64,000 nt of DNA from CBFIDE01 sp965661265 (GCA_965661265.1 CBFIDE010000002.1:1-64000); one strand, 5' to 3'; counted from the first letter of the stretch, positions 24,032 to 33,803 are shown. Notes: a model not told the origin generated them from the sequence alone. Program-made: numbers and translations.

Positions 24032-26530
24032 CTTTTAATCCTGACATGCCTTTTGCCTTGTCTCACCTTCTCTCAAATAAGCATTATTGAAGAGTTTAAC
24101 TTTCAATATTTCAGTCAATCAAATTGGTTCGGTGATACCGCTTCTTTTTGTCCCAATAATGCGCTTCTTCTTTGCGATAGCGTTGCCTCTAGCTCAAGCC
24201 TAAGTTTACCCTCAAGGATTTCGGAAAACTTTGAATTGTCTTTTTATTTTAAAATGAACTTTAACCCTAGCTCATCTAATAATGCGAAGTTGATTCTAGC
24301 CTCGGATCAGATGAGTCTAGACTCTTCTAAATATGCATTTTACCTATGCTTGGGTTGCTCAGGGCAAGATGAAATAGCCCTTTGGCATAAAGAAAATATG
24401 AATCTTACACTCCTTGGTCAATCTACTGGAATTCTCAATTCTAGTTTTAATGAATATTCTTTAAAAGTGCAGCGTGATTCAAATTCACTTTGGCAAGTCT
24501 TACTAAACGATAGCTTGCTCTTTAATGCTATTGATCATTTAGATTTTCAATCTAATTATTTATCTTGGACCTGTACATACACAAAGACACGCTCTGATAA
24601 AATGGAGATGGATAGCCTTTACTTTAAGGGCTCTCCTTGGAAAGATAAGATAGCTCCAAGATTGGATTCAATGAGAGTATGGTCCGAAAGGGAACTCACT
24701 CTTTTTTGGTCAGAAGAATCGGATTCAATCCATAAAAATCAACTTCATTCCTCTTTAGAAATTGATAGTCTATTTGTAGGCTCCAATAAAGTTCGCTTAA
24801 GATTTAAACAAGCAATGCGCTCAGGAGTCTCTTATTTTCTTTCCATTCAAGACTTGGCAGATACCTCAGGAAATTATATGGACACTATTATTTATTGGGA
24901 TTACTATAATGCTCAGAATAATGATGTGATCTTTTCGGAACTGATGATTGACCCTAGTCCAATTGTGAGAACATCTGGAAATGAATTATTAGGAAGGGAG
25001 TATATCGAGGTGTTTAATAGAAGAGCTTACGATATAGACTTAAGCTTTTGGCAGTTAATTATTAATGAGGATAGTATTCCTTTAGAAGGGGTAATTAAGG
25101 CTTTTGATTATTTACTATTCTCTAAAGATAGTGTTCTGAAATCAGCTGAAAACATTAGGCAGGAGTTTATCGACCTAAGCTCTAGCCAGCTACATAATCA
25201 ATCCTTTACCGCTCAGCTTTTAGGTCCCAATCTGAAGGTCGTGGATCGCATGAATTTTGACCTAGATAATTTTAAATCAGCGAATAAGCATTTAGGAGGG
25301 TGGTCTTTAGAAAAATTGGACTTAAGTGCAGATTGTGAATCTCCATTAAATTGGGCGTACTCTGAAAATGAAATCGGGGGAAGCCCAGGAAAAGAAAATT
25401 CGCAAACTCAAGAATTTATAGATAGCATTGCGCCAGTTTTAGTCTCAAAGAATTGGATTAATGGCTATGCTGAGTTCAAGCTTGAATTCTCTGAGGAGAT
25501 TTTTATAGACAAGACTTCCGTCGATACAATTGTTGCCCAATCGCAGTACATAAGCTCTGTTTCTGTATTGAGAGAGAGAATAAACTTCCATCTAACAAAA
25601 GAACTTGATTCTAATATTACTCTGGAGATTGATCTCCATTCAATGCTCAAAGATTGCTCAGGTAACAGCTTTGAAAACTATTCTATCAAAATAGGAAGAC
25701 CAACAAAAAGTGCGGCTAATGAATTAAAAATTAATGAGCTTTTGTTTGATCCAAATCCAGGAGTATCAGAATTTATTGAATTTGGGAATTTTGGAAATGG
25801 TTGGATCGATTTATCGTTACTAAAACTGGGATATTCGGAACCAGGAACTGGCAGTTTGTTTTATGAAAGCTATTTGTCAGAAGAGCAGCTTTTACTTGCT
25901 CCGGGTGAGCTCGTAGCTCTTTGTGAGGACGCCTTAAGTCTTAAAAAAAACTATTGTGACAAAAGGGCTAACTTGATAAATCAGGATTTTCTGAATATGG
26001 ATAATACGAGTTTAAGTTTAAGCCTGATGCATTCAGATATGACAATAATTGATAGTGTAACTTATCACAAGAATTTGCATTCTGGGCTTATTCAAGATGT
26101 CCGAGGAGTAAGTTTAGAGAGGATTCCGCAAGGATATAATCAAAGTAAAAAATGGCAAAGCTCAAGCTTAGTCTGCAATGGAGCAAGCCCTGGTTTTGAG
26201 AATAGCTTTTCGTTTTATTCTTCTTCAGAACTGTCATTAGACTATGATGTATTTAGCCCCAACAATGATCTTTATAGAGATGAATTAATCTTTAGGATGA
26301 AGTTAGAAGATGAGGTTCAATTGCGTTTAAAAATTTACTCAATAAATGGAGAAATTGTTCGAGATTTGGTAGACAGCGAATTCCAAAGAGGAGGTTTAAA
26401 TTATTTTTGGGATGGAACTAAAAATGATGGAGCTAAATGCCCTTCAGGAATATACATTGCAATTGCGGAGATTGTGGATGTTAATGCCAATAGAAAATTG
26501 ATACGAAAGAGTGTAATTTTAGAAGATTAG
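24023..26530 (+). CDS. Secreted lamin-tail-domain protein with FlgD-like C-terminal domain
   Basis: 835 residues from the ATG at 24023, which gives a clean signal peptide (MKQLLILTCLLPCLTFSQ). Two lamin-tail-like (LTD) beta modules can be seen: FSELMIDPSP to REYIEVFNRR near residues 305-335, and KINELLFDPNPG to SEFIEFGN near 570-590. Ig-like segments with Asp/Ser-rich loops separate them. The C-terminus (FSPNNDLYRDEL, SINGEIVRDLV, FWDGTKNDGAKCPSGIYI) is a FlgD-Ig/sorting-tail-like domain, suggesting surface delivery, possibly through type IX secretion. The next gene starts one base after its stop. The ligand and role are unknown. Confidence 0.78.
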   Translation: MKQLLILTCLLPCLTFSQISIIEEFNFQYFSQSNWFGDTASFCPNNALLLCDSVASSSSLSLPSRISENFELSFYFKMNFNPSSSNNAKLILASDQMSLDSSKYAFYLCLGCSGQDEIALWHKENMNLTLLGQSTGILNSSFNEYSLKVQRDSNSLWQVLLNDSLLFNAIDHLDFQSNYLSWTCTYTKTRSDKMEMDSLYFKGSPWKDKIAPRLDSMRVWSERELTLFWSEESDSIHKNQLHSSLEIDSLFVGSNKVRLRFKQAMRSGVSYFLSIQDLADTSGNYMDTIIYWDYYNAQNNDVIFSELMIDPSPIVRTSGNELLGREYIEVFNRRAYDIDLSFWQLIINEDSIPLEGVIKAFDYLLFSKDSVLKSAENIRQEFIDLSSSQLHNQSFTAQLLGPNLKVVDRMNFDLDNFKSANKHLGGWSLEKLDLSADCESPLNWAYSENEIGGSPGKENSQTQEFIDSIAPVLVSKNWINGYAEFKLEFSEEIFIDKTSVDTIVAQSQYISSVSVLRERINFHLTKELDSNITLEIDLHSMLKDCSGNSFENYSIKIGRPTKSAANELKINELLFDPNPGVSEFIEFGNFGNGWIDLSLLKLGYSEPGTGSLFYESYLSEEQLLLAPGELVALCEDALSLKKNYCDKRANLINQDFLNMDNTSLSLSLMHSDMTIIDSVTYHKNLHSGLIQDVRGVSLERIPQGYNQSKKWQSSSLVCNGASPGFENSFSFYSSSELSLDYDVFSPNNDLYRDELIFRMKLEDEVQLRLKIYSINGEIVRDLVDSEFQRGGLNYFWDGTKNDGAKCPSGIYIAIAEIVDVNANRKLIRKSVILED

Positions 26531-26531
26531 A

Positions 26532-27566
26532 ATGACTAAAAAAGATAAAATAGATGCTTTTGATCCAAATGGTTTTGCTCAAGGCAATGAAATATTTGGA
26601 CTGCCATTTAATTTTGAGGAAAGCGAAACAATAGTTCTTGGCGTTGAATGGGAAGCAACAGTGAGCTATAGAACTGGAACTTCTAATGGTCCGGATGCTA
26701 TATTAGAAGCATCTAAGCAGATTGACCTATTTGACGCCTTTTTAAAGGATGCATGGAAAGCCGGTATTTATTATCAAAAGTTGGAGGATCTACAGGTAGC
26801 TTCTGAAAGAACTAGGCAAGATGTTGAGAAGTATTTGGACCTTTTGGAAAGGGATATAGAAGCTAAAAAAAGAATAGTACTGCGCGATAGTATTAACCAA
26901 GCTTGCACTGATATGGTACACCTAGTTGAGGAAAAATGCACTCAAATACTGAAGGAAAACAAAAGGTTGATTCTTTTAGGTGGTGATCATAGCACTCCCT
27001 TAGGTTACCTAAAAGCACTAAATAATCAAGGATTAGACTTTGGAATTTTGCAGATTGATGCCCATGCAGATTTGCGCAAGGCCTATGAAGATTTAGAGTA
27101 TTCTCATGCGTCTATTATGTATAACGCTTTGAAGCTTCCTTCAGTGAAAAAGCTCGTACAGATTGGTATTAGAGATTATTGTGAAGATGAATTTCATCTT
27201 GCTAAAGATGATGATAGAATCACAACATTTTATGATAGAGACTTAAAGAAGGCTGCCTATAATGGCGCTCACTGGGCTGATTTATGTGAAGAGATTATTA
27301 ATGAACTTCCAGAAAGAGTATATATAAGTTTCGATATTGATGGACTAGACCCTAAGTTATGCCCAAATACAGGAACACCGGTTGCCGGCGGTTTTGAACT
27401 CGAACAGATCGTTTATTTATTCGAACAGCTGGCTATTAGCGGAAAGAAAATAATAGGAATGGACCTCAATGAAGTAAGTCCAGGTCAAGATGAATGGGAC
27501 GCGAGCGTAGGTGCCCGTTTATTATATAAAATGGCCAATATCTTTAGTAGAAATCATAAGAAATAA
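26532..27566 (+). CDS. speB: Agmatinase-family ureohydrolase
   Basis: A binuclear manganese enzyme of the arginase/agmatinase superfamily. The metal motifs are GGDHSTPLG, QIDAHADLR and SFDIDGLDP, with the C-terminal GMDLNEVSP. At 344 residues it is longer than E. coli SpeB, with an insert near residues 75-120. The arginine decarboxylase in the window makes agmatine hydrolysis to putrescine and urea the natural reaction, but arginase or another guanidino substrate cannot be excluded. It starts one base after the lamin-tail gene's stop and is followed 3 bases later by the exonuclease gene. Confidence 0.85.
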   Translation: MTKKDKIDAFDPNGFAQGNEIFGLPFNFEESETIVLGVEWEATVSYRTGTSNGPDAILEASKQIDLFDAFLKDAWKAGIYYQKLEDLQVASERTRQDVEKYLDLLERDIEAKKRIVLRDSINQACTDMVHLVEEKCTQILKENKRLILLGGDHSTPLGYLKALNNQGLDFGILQIDAHADLRKAYEDLEYSHASIMYNALKLPSVKKLVQIGIRDYCEDEFHLAKDDDRITTFYDRDLKKAAYNGAHWADLCEEIINELPERVYISFDIDGLDPKLCPNTGTPVAGGFELEQIVYLFEQLAISGKKIIGMDLNEVSPGQDEWDASVGARLLYKMANIFSRNHKK

Positions 27567-27569
27567 TTC

Positions 27570-28289
27570 ATGCCTCTTTATACACAAGACCCAAGAAAAA
27601 TTTTATTTCTGGACATAGAAACTGTTTCGGCCGTTCATAAATTTGATGAATTGAGCCCAGAATGGCAAAACCTTTGGAATTTAAAAACTGCTTATCGCGA
27701 TGAGGAAGTGAGTGCCTCAGATTTCTATGAAAAAAGAGCGGCGGTAATGGCTGAGTTTGGAAAAGTAATTTGCATTTCTTGCGGATACCTTGTTCAGGAA
27801 GAAGGGAGGTCCATACTGAGGGTAAAGAGTTTTTCATCAGACAATGAAAAAGAGGTTTTAGAGGCTTTTGCGAAACTATTGAATCACCATAGTCTTAGTT
27901 CGCACTTATTATGCGCTCATAACGGAAAGGAATTTGACTTTCCTTATATGTCAAGGAGAATGCTAGTGAATGGAATTAAGCTGCCAAGTCAACTGAATAC
28001 TTCTGGAGCTAAGCCATGGGAGATTCCACATATAGATACTATGGAAATGTGGAAGTTTGGCGACTATAAAAATTATACCGGTCTTAAGCTATTAACACAG
28101 CTTTTTGGAATTCCATCACCAAAAGATGATATCGACGGAAGTCAAGTAGGAAATGTTTACTGGCTTGAAAATGATTTAGAACGCATTACTAAATATTGCG
28201 AAAAGGATGTTGTGGCCTTGACTCAACTCTTTTTAAAGATAGAAGGACATAATACAATAGAAGAAAAGGATATTCTCTTCTCTACTTAA
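27570..28289 (+). CDS. DEDD-type 3'-5' exonuclease (PolB-exonuclease-like)
   Basis: A ribonuclease-H-fold exonuclease related to the proofreading domain of family-B polymerases. ExoI-type motif FLDIETVS near residue 11, ExoII motif AHNGKEFDFPYM near 115, and ExoIII region YCEKDVVALTQLF near 210 supply the four acidic residues and a tyrosine. There is no polymerase domain. At 239 residues it fits the predicted stand-alone family found in many bacteria. It lies 3 bases after the agmatinase-family gene. The biological role is not known. Confidence 0.85.
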   Translation: MPLYTQDPRKILFLDIETVSAVHKFDELSPEWQNLWNLKTAYRDEEVSASDFYEKRAAVMAEFGKVICISCGYLVQEEGRSILRVKSFSSDNEKEVLEAFAKLLNHHSLSSHLLCAHNGKEFDFPYMSRRMLVNGIKLPSQLNTSGAKPWEIPHIDTMEMWKFGDYKNYTGLKLLTQLFGIPSPKDDIDGSQVGNVYWLENDLERITKYCEKDVVALTQLFLKIEGHNTIEEKDILFST

Positions 28290-28321
28290 AGAGCATCAAG
28301 CAAAAAACACTAAAATTGCAT

Positions 28322-29971
28322 ATGCCAATTCTGCAAATAGAAAAGCTTAATATTATTCATGAAGATCAAGTTCTTGTAAAAGAATTGAGCTTTAAACTAG
28401 AGGCAGGCAAATGCCTAGCAGTAGTTGGAGAAAGTGGCTCTGGAAAATCTTTAAGCAGTCTGGCTATTATGGGGCTCTTGCCTAAAAATCTTTTGACTGC
28501 AGGAAGTATAAGCTTTAAAGATAAAGAGCTTATTGGTTTATCGGCATCGGATCATTTGGAATTAAGAAGGTCTGAATTAGCAATGATTTTTCAAGAACCA
28601 ATGAGCGCTCTAAACCCAAGCATGCGATGCGGGAATCAATTGAGAGAATGTCTTGAAATGGCAGATTTCAAAGGCAATATTGATGATAGAATGCTGGAGC
28701 TCTTTGAGCAAGTTGAGATTCCTCAAGCTAAAAAAGCACTAGAAGCTTATCCACATCAATTGAGTGGTGGTCAAAAGCAAAGAGTAATGATTGCTATGGC
28801 CTTAAGCAAGAATCCAAGTCTATTAATAGCAGATGAACCAACTACAGCTTTAGATGTCAGCGTTCAAAAATCTATTTTAGAACTTCTGAAAAAACTGAAG
28901 AAGGAAATTGGAATGAGCATGGTTTTTATAAGTCATGACTTAGGAGTTGTTAGAGACATTGCTGATGACGTTTTGGTTATTTTTAAAGGTGAGAAAATGG
29001 AAATGGCATCTGTAAATGAAATTTTTACTAAGCCTAAATCCCATTATACAAAAGGATTAATCGCCTGCAGACCAGGCCCAAATACTCGATATAAAAAACT
29101 TCCTCTGATTTCAGATTTTAAGTATGCTAATCCATCCGATTTATCTGAATGGAGCGCTGACGAAAAGGCCAAAGAATCGGCCGAAAGGCAAAAGAAAGAG
29201 CCACTTTTAAAGATTAGTAAATTAGATAAGATTTATAAGTCAAGCACAGGGCTTTTCTCAAAAGAGGAGAGGAAAGTGCACGCTATAAATGATTTGAGTC
29301 TTGAAATTTTTGAAGGAGAAACCCTAGGTTTAGTGGGTGAATCAGGATGCGGAAAAAGTACTTTGGGTAGAATTCTGAGTGGATTAGAACGCGCGGATCT
29401 CGGTCAAATCGAGTATAGATCCAAGGATATTAGCTCTTTGAATGCAAAGGAATGGAGAGCCTTACATGCAGAGATTCAAATTGTTTTTCAGGACCCATAC
29501 TCTGCTTTAAATCCAAGAATAAAAATTGGAAAGGCCATTTTAGAGGCTATGAAAATAAAGAGAAAGAAGGCAAAACGTGGGGATGTTGAGGAGCTTCTAG
29601 AACGTGTTGGTCTGGATCCTTTGTATTATAATAGATATCCGCATGAGTTCAGTGGAGGTCAAAGACAGCGAATAGGAATTGCAAGAGCTTTAGCCTTGGA
29701 CCCTAAGTTTATAATCTGTGATGAATCCGTATCCGCATTGGATGTAAGTGTTCAAGCACAGATCATTAATTTGCTGAATAGCTTAAAAGAAAGCTTTGGC
29801 TTCACCTACCTATTTATTAGTCATGATATGTCTGTAGTTAAGTATATCAGTGATAGAATTGCGGTTATGAAAGCCGGTGAAATAGTAGAGAAAGGCTTGG
29901 CTGAAGAGGTCTATTTTGAGCCAAAAGATGAGTATACTAAGAAACTGATTGATTCAATTCCAAAGCTTTAA
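28322..29971 (+). CDS. Fused dual-ATPase of an oligopeptide-type ABC transporter (DppD-DppF/YejF-like)
   Basis: Two complete ABC ATPase domains in one chain. The first has VGESGSGKS, LSGGQKQR and ADEPTTALD (about residues 1-255). The second has VGESGCGKS, FSGGQRQR and CDESVSALD (about 290-550). Each is followed by the oligopeptide-transporter C-terminal segment. I start at the ATG at 28322; a TTG six bases earlier is possible. The permeases and binding protein such a transporter needs are absent from the window. The next gene begins 3 bases after the stop. Confidence 0.9.
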   Translation: MPILQIEKLNIIHEDQVLVKELSFKLEAGKCLAVVGESGSGKSLSSLAIMGLLPKNLLTAGSISFKDKELIGLSASDHLELRRSELAMIFQEPMSALNPSMRCGNQLRECLEMADFKGNIDDRMLELFEQVEIPQAKKALEAYPHQLSGGQKQRVMIAMALSKNPSLLIADEPTTALDVSVQKSILELLKKLKKEIGMSMVFISHDLGVVRDIADDVLVIFKGEKMEMASVNEIFTKPKSHYTKGLIACRPGPNTRYKKLPLISDFKYANPSDLSEWSADEKAKESAERQKKEPLLKISKLDKIYKSSTGLFSKEERKVHAINDLSLEIFEGETLGLVGESGCGKSTLGRILSGLERADLGQIEYRSKDISSLNAKEWRALHAEIQIVFQDPYSALNPRIKIGKAILEAMKIKRKKAKRGDVEELLERVGLDPLYYNRYPHEFSGGQRQRIGIARALALDPKFIICDESVSALDVSVQAQIINLLNSLKESFGFTYLFISHDMSVVKYISDRIAVMKAGEIVEKGLAEEVYFEPKDEYTKKLIDSIPKL

Positions 29972-29974
29972 TCT

Positions 29975-31384
29975 GTGGTATTTTCATCAAATTTATTTCT
30001 ATTAGTTTTTCTTCCGATCTTTTTGATTATTTATTGGCTATTACCTTACAAAGCAAAGAATGCTTGGGCCTTAGCGGCCAGTTTGGCATTTTACTCTTGG
30101 GGTGCTCCACTTTTTGTATTTGTATTAATGGCGAGCAGCCTGTTTGACTTTCTTTTGGTCAAATATCTTTTTGAGGCTAAGCATAGAAAATTAGGAATTT
30201 CTCTTGGTTTAATAGGTAATGTTGGGCTGCTCCTATACTTCAAATACGCTAACTTCTTCATTGATAATTTTAATGACAGTTTAGAGCTAATAGGCATGAA
30301 TGGCTTTCATTGGACCAAGGTGATTTTACCCATTGGAATAAGCTTTTTCACCTTTCAGAAGATTAGTTATTTGGTGGATGTTTATAGAGGAACTAATAAA
30401 GCCCTGAGTTCTTATTTTGATCACTTACTTTTTGTTGTTCTCTTCCCTCAGCTTATAGCAGGACCAATTGTTAGGTATCATGATATTGCACAAGAATTAA
30501 CGAATCGACGGAAAAATTTAAATGCTGATAATAGATTATTAGGGATGAGCCGCTTTGCCATTGGCTTAGCTAAAAAAGTATTTCTCGCTAATGTTTTTGG
30601 CTCAGTAGCCGATGAAACATTTGGCATGGAAAACTGGCAACTGACAAGCGATCAAGCTTGGGTTGGGGCTTTTGCCTATACTTTTCAAATATATTTTGAT
30701 TTTTCTGCCTATTCAGATATGGCCATAGGGCTTGGAAGAATAATGGGCTTTCATTTTCCTGAGAATTTTAATAATCCCTATGTTGCTAATAGCATCACAG
30801 ATTTCTGGCGTAGATGGCATATAAGCCTCAGCAGCTGGATGAGAGATTATTTATACATTCCTTTAGGAGGAAATAGAAAAGGTGAGCTCAGAACCTATTC
30901 GAACCTTTGGACCGTATTTATTATTTCAGGCTTCTGGCATGGAGCGGCATGGACATTTGTTATTTGGGGAGTGTATCATGGCTTTTGGTTAGTTGCGGAG
31001 AGGCTATTTTTAAATAAATTGTTGAAGCGCCTGCCCAATATTTTGAGAATCGCAATCACCTTTATTTTGGTCATTGTTGGTTGGGTAATTTTCAGAGCCG
31101 AAAGCATGAATCAAGCAATTTTCTTTTTGCAAAAAATGTTTGCCTTTGAAGGTGGTAATGTGAATTTAGAATGGAGCTTTAAACTAGCCTTAATTGCGGC
31201 AATAATTTTTTCCTTTTGGGCAATATGGCCAAGAGCTGAAAGGATTCAAATGAATTTCTATAGTTTGCCAAAAAGAGCTTTAGGCTCTCTTGGGCTTTTC
31301 GCGATTTCCGTCTTATCCTTCTTATTGTGCGTAAGTCAAATAGCATCAACTGATTTCAACCCTTTTATATACTTCAGATTTTGA
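29975..31384 (+). CDS. MBOAT-family membrane O-acyltransferase (AlgI-like)
   Basis: A polytopic membrane protein of 469 residues moving acyl groups across the membrane for O-acetylation of an exported polysaccharide or similar. Features are the N-terminus VFSSNLFLLVFLPIFLIIYWLLP, LPIGISFFTFQKISYLVD, FPQLIAGPIVRYHD, SITDFWRRWHISLSSWMRDYLYIPLGGN, and the catalytic His region ISGFWHGAAWTFVIWG. The start is GTG at 29975. It overlaps the AlgJ-like gene by 4 bases, so the two act as a pair. The polymer modified is not identified by neighbours, though GT-C-like genes lie close by. Confidence 0.93.
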   Translation: MVFSSNLFLLVFLPIFLIIYWLLPYKAKNAWALAASLAFYSWGAPLFVFVLMASSLFDFLLVKYLFEAKHRKLGISLGLIGNVGLLLYFKYANFFIDNFNDSLELIGMNGFHWTKVILPIGISFFTFQKISYLVDVYRGTNKALSSYFDHLLFVVLFPQLIAGPIVRYHDIAQELTNRRKNLNADNRLLGMSRFAIGLAKKVFLANVFGSVADETFGMENWQLTSDQAWVGAFAYTFQIYFDFSAYSDMAIGLGRIMGFHFPENFNNPYVANSITDFWRRWHISLSSWMRDYLYIPLGGNRKGELRTYSNLWTVFIISGFWHGAAWTFVIWGVYHGFWLVAERLFLNKLLKRLPNILRIAITFILVIVGWVIFRAESMNQAIFFLQKMFAFEGGNVNLEWSFKLALIAAIIFSFWAIWPRAERIQMNFYSLPKRALGSLGLFAISVLSFLLCVSQIASTDFNPFIYFRF

Positions 31385-32535
31385 GGGCGTTTAAGAACAT
31401 ATTATATGCCTTACTTTTAGTAATTCTGAGCGCACCTTTGATACAACAGACATTTGAGCATGCTTATGTAAGGCCATTAAGCGGTGCTTATGAATTGCCT
31501 GATACAGTTTCATTCAATAGAAAGAACTGGTTTTCTGGAGAGTTTCAGGAAAAGTATAGTCCTTTTTATGAGTATCAAATTGGTTACCGCCCCTTCTTTG
31601 TTAGGCTTCGAAATGAGCTTTATTTTAGGCTTTATAATAAGTCTACTAATTATGTAGTTGTAGGTAAAGGAGATCAGCTTTTTGCTTATGATTACTGGAC
31701 AGCTTATATCGGGGACAATAGAGTATCAGAGGATACAATAAAGAAGAGGATTGCAGATTTAGAATTCCTTAATTCATATTTAGCAGAAAGAGGAAAGCAC
31801 ATGACTATTGTCATTGCGCCCAATAAAGTGAGACACTTCAGTGATTACTTACCTGATGATTTAGAAAACTTTCAAAGACCCAACAACTATATTTATTGGA
31901 AGAACAACCTCCAAAGTACTTCATTGAATTGGGTAGACTTTAATGCTTATTACTCTGAGGAATTAGCAAAAGGCAAAACCGGTTTATATCCCAATACAGG
32001 AACACATTGGTCAAGCTTTGGGATGTACTCTCTTGCGGATACTTTACAGGCGATATGGGGAAAGTATGACAGTACAGTAATTCAATTAGATTATGATGGC
32101 TGGGAGCCTAGGCCTGATTTACTTCCGTCAGACCTAGATTTAATTAATGATATGAATTTGATGTTTCCAATGAAAAGGAAGCCCACACTGTTCCCAACAA
32201 ACCTCAGACTTTCTGGAGAGGCAAAGCCTTTATTAGTGATGGGCGATAGTTTCTTCTGGAATTTATATGGTTTAAATGAGTTTTTTCAGCTTTACCATCC
32301 TGACTTAAAATATTGGTATTATAATAGTACTCAGAAGGATATCTGGCAGTCTAGCATAAGTGTTTGGCAGTTATCTCCTATTAAGACTATTGAGGCTGCG
32401 GAACACTTATTATTAATTTCAACAGAAGCAAATCTTCATCTTTTTCCTTTTGGTTTTGTTAAGAGATTGAAAGAAGAAATTAATCATCATGCTTCAGAGC
32501 CTTCGCATAATCAGGAGGATCCAAAAGTTCATTAA
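31381..32535 (+). CDS. AlgJ/AlgX-like SGNH acetyltransferase partner of the MBOAT protein
   Basis: A single N-terminal membrane anchor (NILYALLLVILSAPLIQQ) followed by a periplasmic SGNH-hydrolase-like domain. The His motif is TGTHWSSFG near residue 212 and the serine motif is VMGDSFFWN near 287. AlgJ/AlgX proteins carry D-x-H; here the Asp position is Gly, a point worth noting. The start is a TTG within the stop region of the MBOAT gene (TTGA overlap), so translation is coupled. It would transfer acetyl groups delivered by the MBOAT protein. The last 56 bases overlap the convergent GT-C-like gene. Confidence 0.85.
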   Translation: MRAFKNILYALLLVILSAPLIQQTFEHAYVRPLSGAYELPDTVSFNRKNWFSGEFQEKYSPFYEYQIGYRPFFVRLRNELYFRLYNKSTNYVVVGKGDQLFAYDYWTAYIGDNRVSEDTIKKRIADLEFLNSYLAERGKHMTIVIAPNKVRHFSDYLPDDLENFQRPNNYIYWKNNLQSTSLNWVDFNAYYSEELAKGKTGLYPNTGTHWSSFGMYSLADTLQAIWGKYDSTVIQLDYDGWEPRPDLLPSDLDLINDMNLMFPMKRKPTLFPTNLRLSGEAKPLLVMGDSFFWNLYGLNEFFQLYHPDLKYWYYNSTQKDIWQSSISVWQLSPIKTIEAAEHLLLISTEANLHLFPFGFVKRLKEEINHHASEPSHNQEDPKVH

Positions 32536-33799
32536 AATCCTTTGAGTAAATAGTTCTACCAAAACTTTTCCAATAGAGTTCCTTACTCATTGAATCATGA
32601 TGAATAAGACCTTTTCTATATTGCCAAATGCTGAAGCTAGATTGAAGACTTAGAATAAAAAAGAGGCCAAATGAAAGTCTAAAAAAGAGCTTTGATCTAG
32701 TGGAGAATTTATTAAGAATTGAGGCTAGGCCGATAGCGATAATTGCTAGATATTCAATCATAACTCTACTACTGAAAGAACCTCCATACCACCAACACCA
32801 CCAACTAAAACTAATATATATTACTAGGCAAATCAGACTTAAAAGGGGCCATTTAAGCGCCTTTAATCTTGGTGTATAATGCAGGAAGCCAATGAGGCCA
32901 AATAAAGCTAAAGGCGTATAAAGGAACCATCCTTTCCGATAAGAAAATAAAGCCTTATAGATTTCTGGGTTGAGAAAATCAAAGGTTTCATTATTATAAG
33001 AGTAAAGGATAAAATCTCCTGTCATATAATGCCAATAGGTAAATTGAGGTATAAGGCAAATAATTATTCCCGCGATTCCGAACATAATTTTGGAAAAGTT
33101 GATAGGAATGGCTTTAAAACCTAATTGGAGAAATGAAATCAATGGGATTATGCCAAATAGTGCATTTGTTGGCCTAACTAAAATAGCTAAACCCAAGCTT
33201 ATGCCTAGGATAATAAAATTCTTATGAGAGAGGGAGTTTTTAAGCTGTAAACTAAACCAAAGAATAATATTAAAAAGGAAGAAGCCATAGATATGACTCA
33301 TTGGCTCAAAGAGTGTATAATTAGGGATATTGGTGCCCCACCAAATAAAAAGAAGTACCCAGAACGAAATAAACTCTGTTGTAAAGGTCAAGAGAACTTT
33401 CCGTAAATAGAAGAGACCTAATAATCCAAAAAATACAGCACTTAGAATTAGAGCTAATGGGTATAAATTATTGAACCCATCTTGAGGATAACCTAATAAA
33501 GGGCTCAACCAATGGGCAAGCAAAAAAAAAGGCGAATAAAAAACAGCAGTTCCCAAAGGCATTTTAGCCACATAAGCATTCTTATACTCTCCTAAGCGGA
33601 CTTTTCGGTCTTGCCAATTTAAAATTGGCTCTTCAAGTTTTAAATCTCCTTCAATTATAGCGGCAGGGAGATAGTAATAATAGAGAGCTATATCCCAATC
33701 AATGACCTTCCTTTCATGCGGCTTCATAATAAAAATTACAAGGGCACAAAGCAATGCATTAAGGAGAATTGCATTCTTAGATTTAAAGAGTTTTTTCAA
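32480..33799 (-). CDS. Polytopic GT-C-like glycosyltransferase family membrane protein
   Basis: 439 residues with about ten hydrophobic helices. The N-terminal loop contains VIDWDIALYYYYLPAAIIEGD, where an Asp-centred motif in the first periplasmic loop resembles the catalytic site of lipid-linked-sugar transferases (GT-C fold, ArnT/PMT-like). Two further landmarks are LAILVRPTNALFG and the Trp-rich SWWCWWYGGSFSSR. The sugar and acceptor are unknown. Last gene of a seven-gene minus-strand run, 4 bases after scoB, and overlapping the AlgJ-like gene tail. Confidence 0.72.
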   Translation of the reverse strand: MKKLFKSKNAILLNALLCALVIFIMKPHERKVIDWDIALYYYYLPAAIIEGDLKLEEPILNWQDRKVRLGEYKNAYVAKMPLGTAVFYSPFFLLAHWLSPLLGYPQDGFNNLYPLALILSAVFFGLLGLFYLRKVLLTFTTEFISFWVLLFIWWGTNIPNYTLFEPMSHIYGFFLFNIILWFSLQLKNSLSHKNFIILGISLGLAILVRPTNALFGIIPLISFLQLGFKAIPINFSKIMFGIAGIIICLIPQFTYWHYMTGDFILYSYNNETFDFLNPEIYKALFSYRKGWFLYTPLALFGLIGFLHYTPRLKALKWPLLSLICLVIYISFSWWCWWYGGSFSSRVMIEYLAIIAIGLASILNKFSTRSKLFFRLSFGLFFILSLQSSFSIWQYRKGLIHHDSMSKELYWKSFGRTIYSKDFNELLDPPDYAKALKHDD

Positions 33800-33803
33800 A
33801 TTA

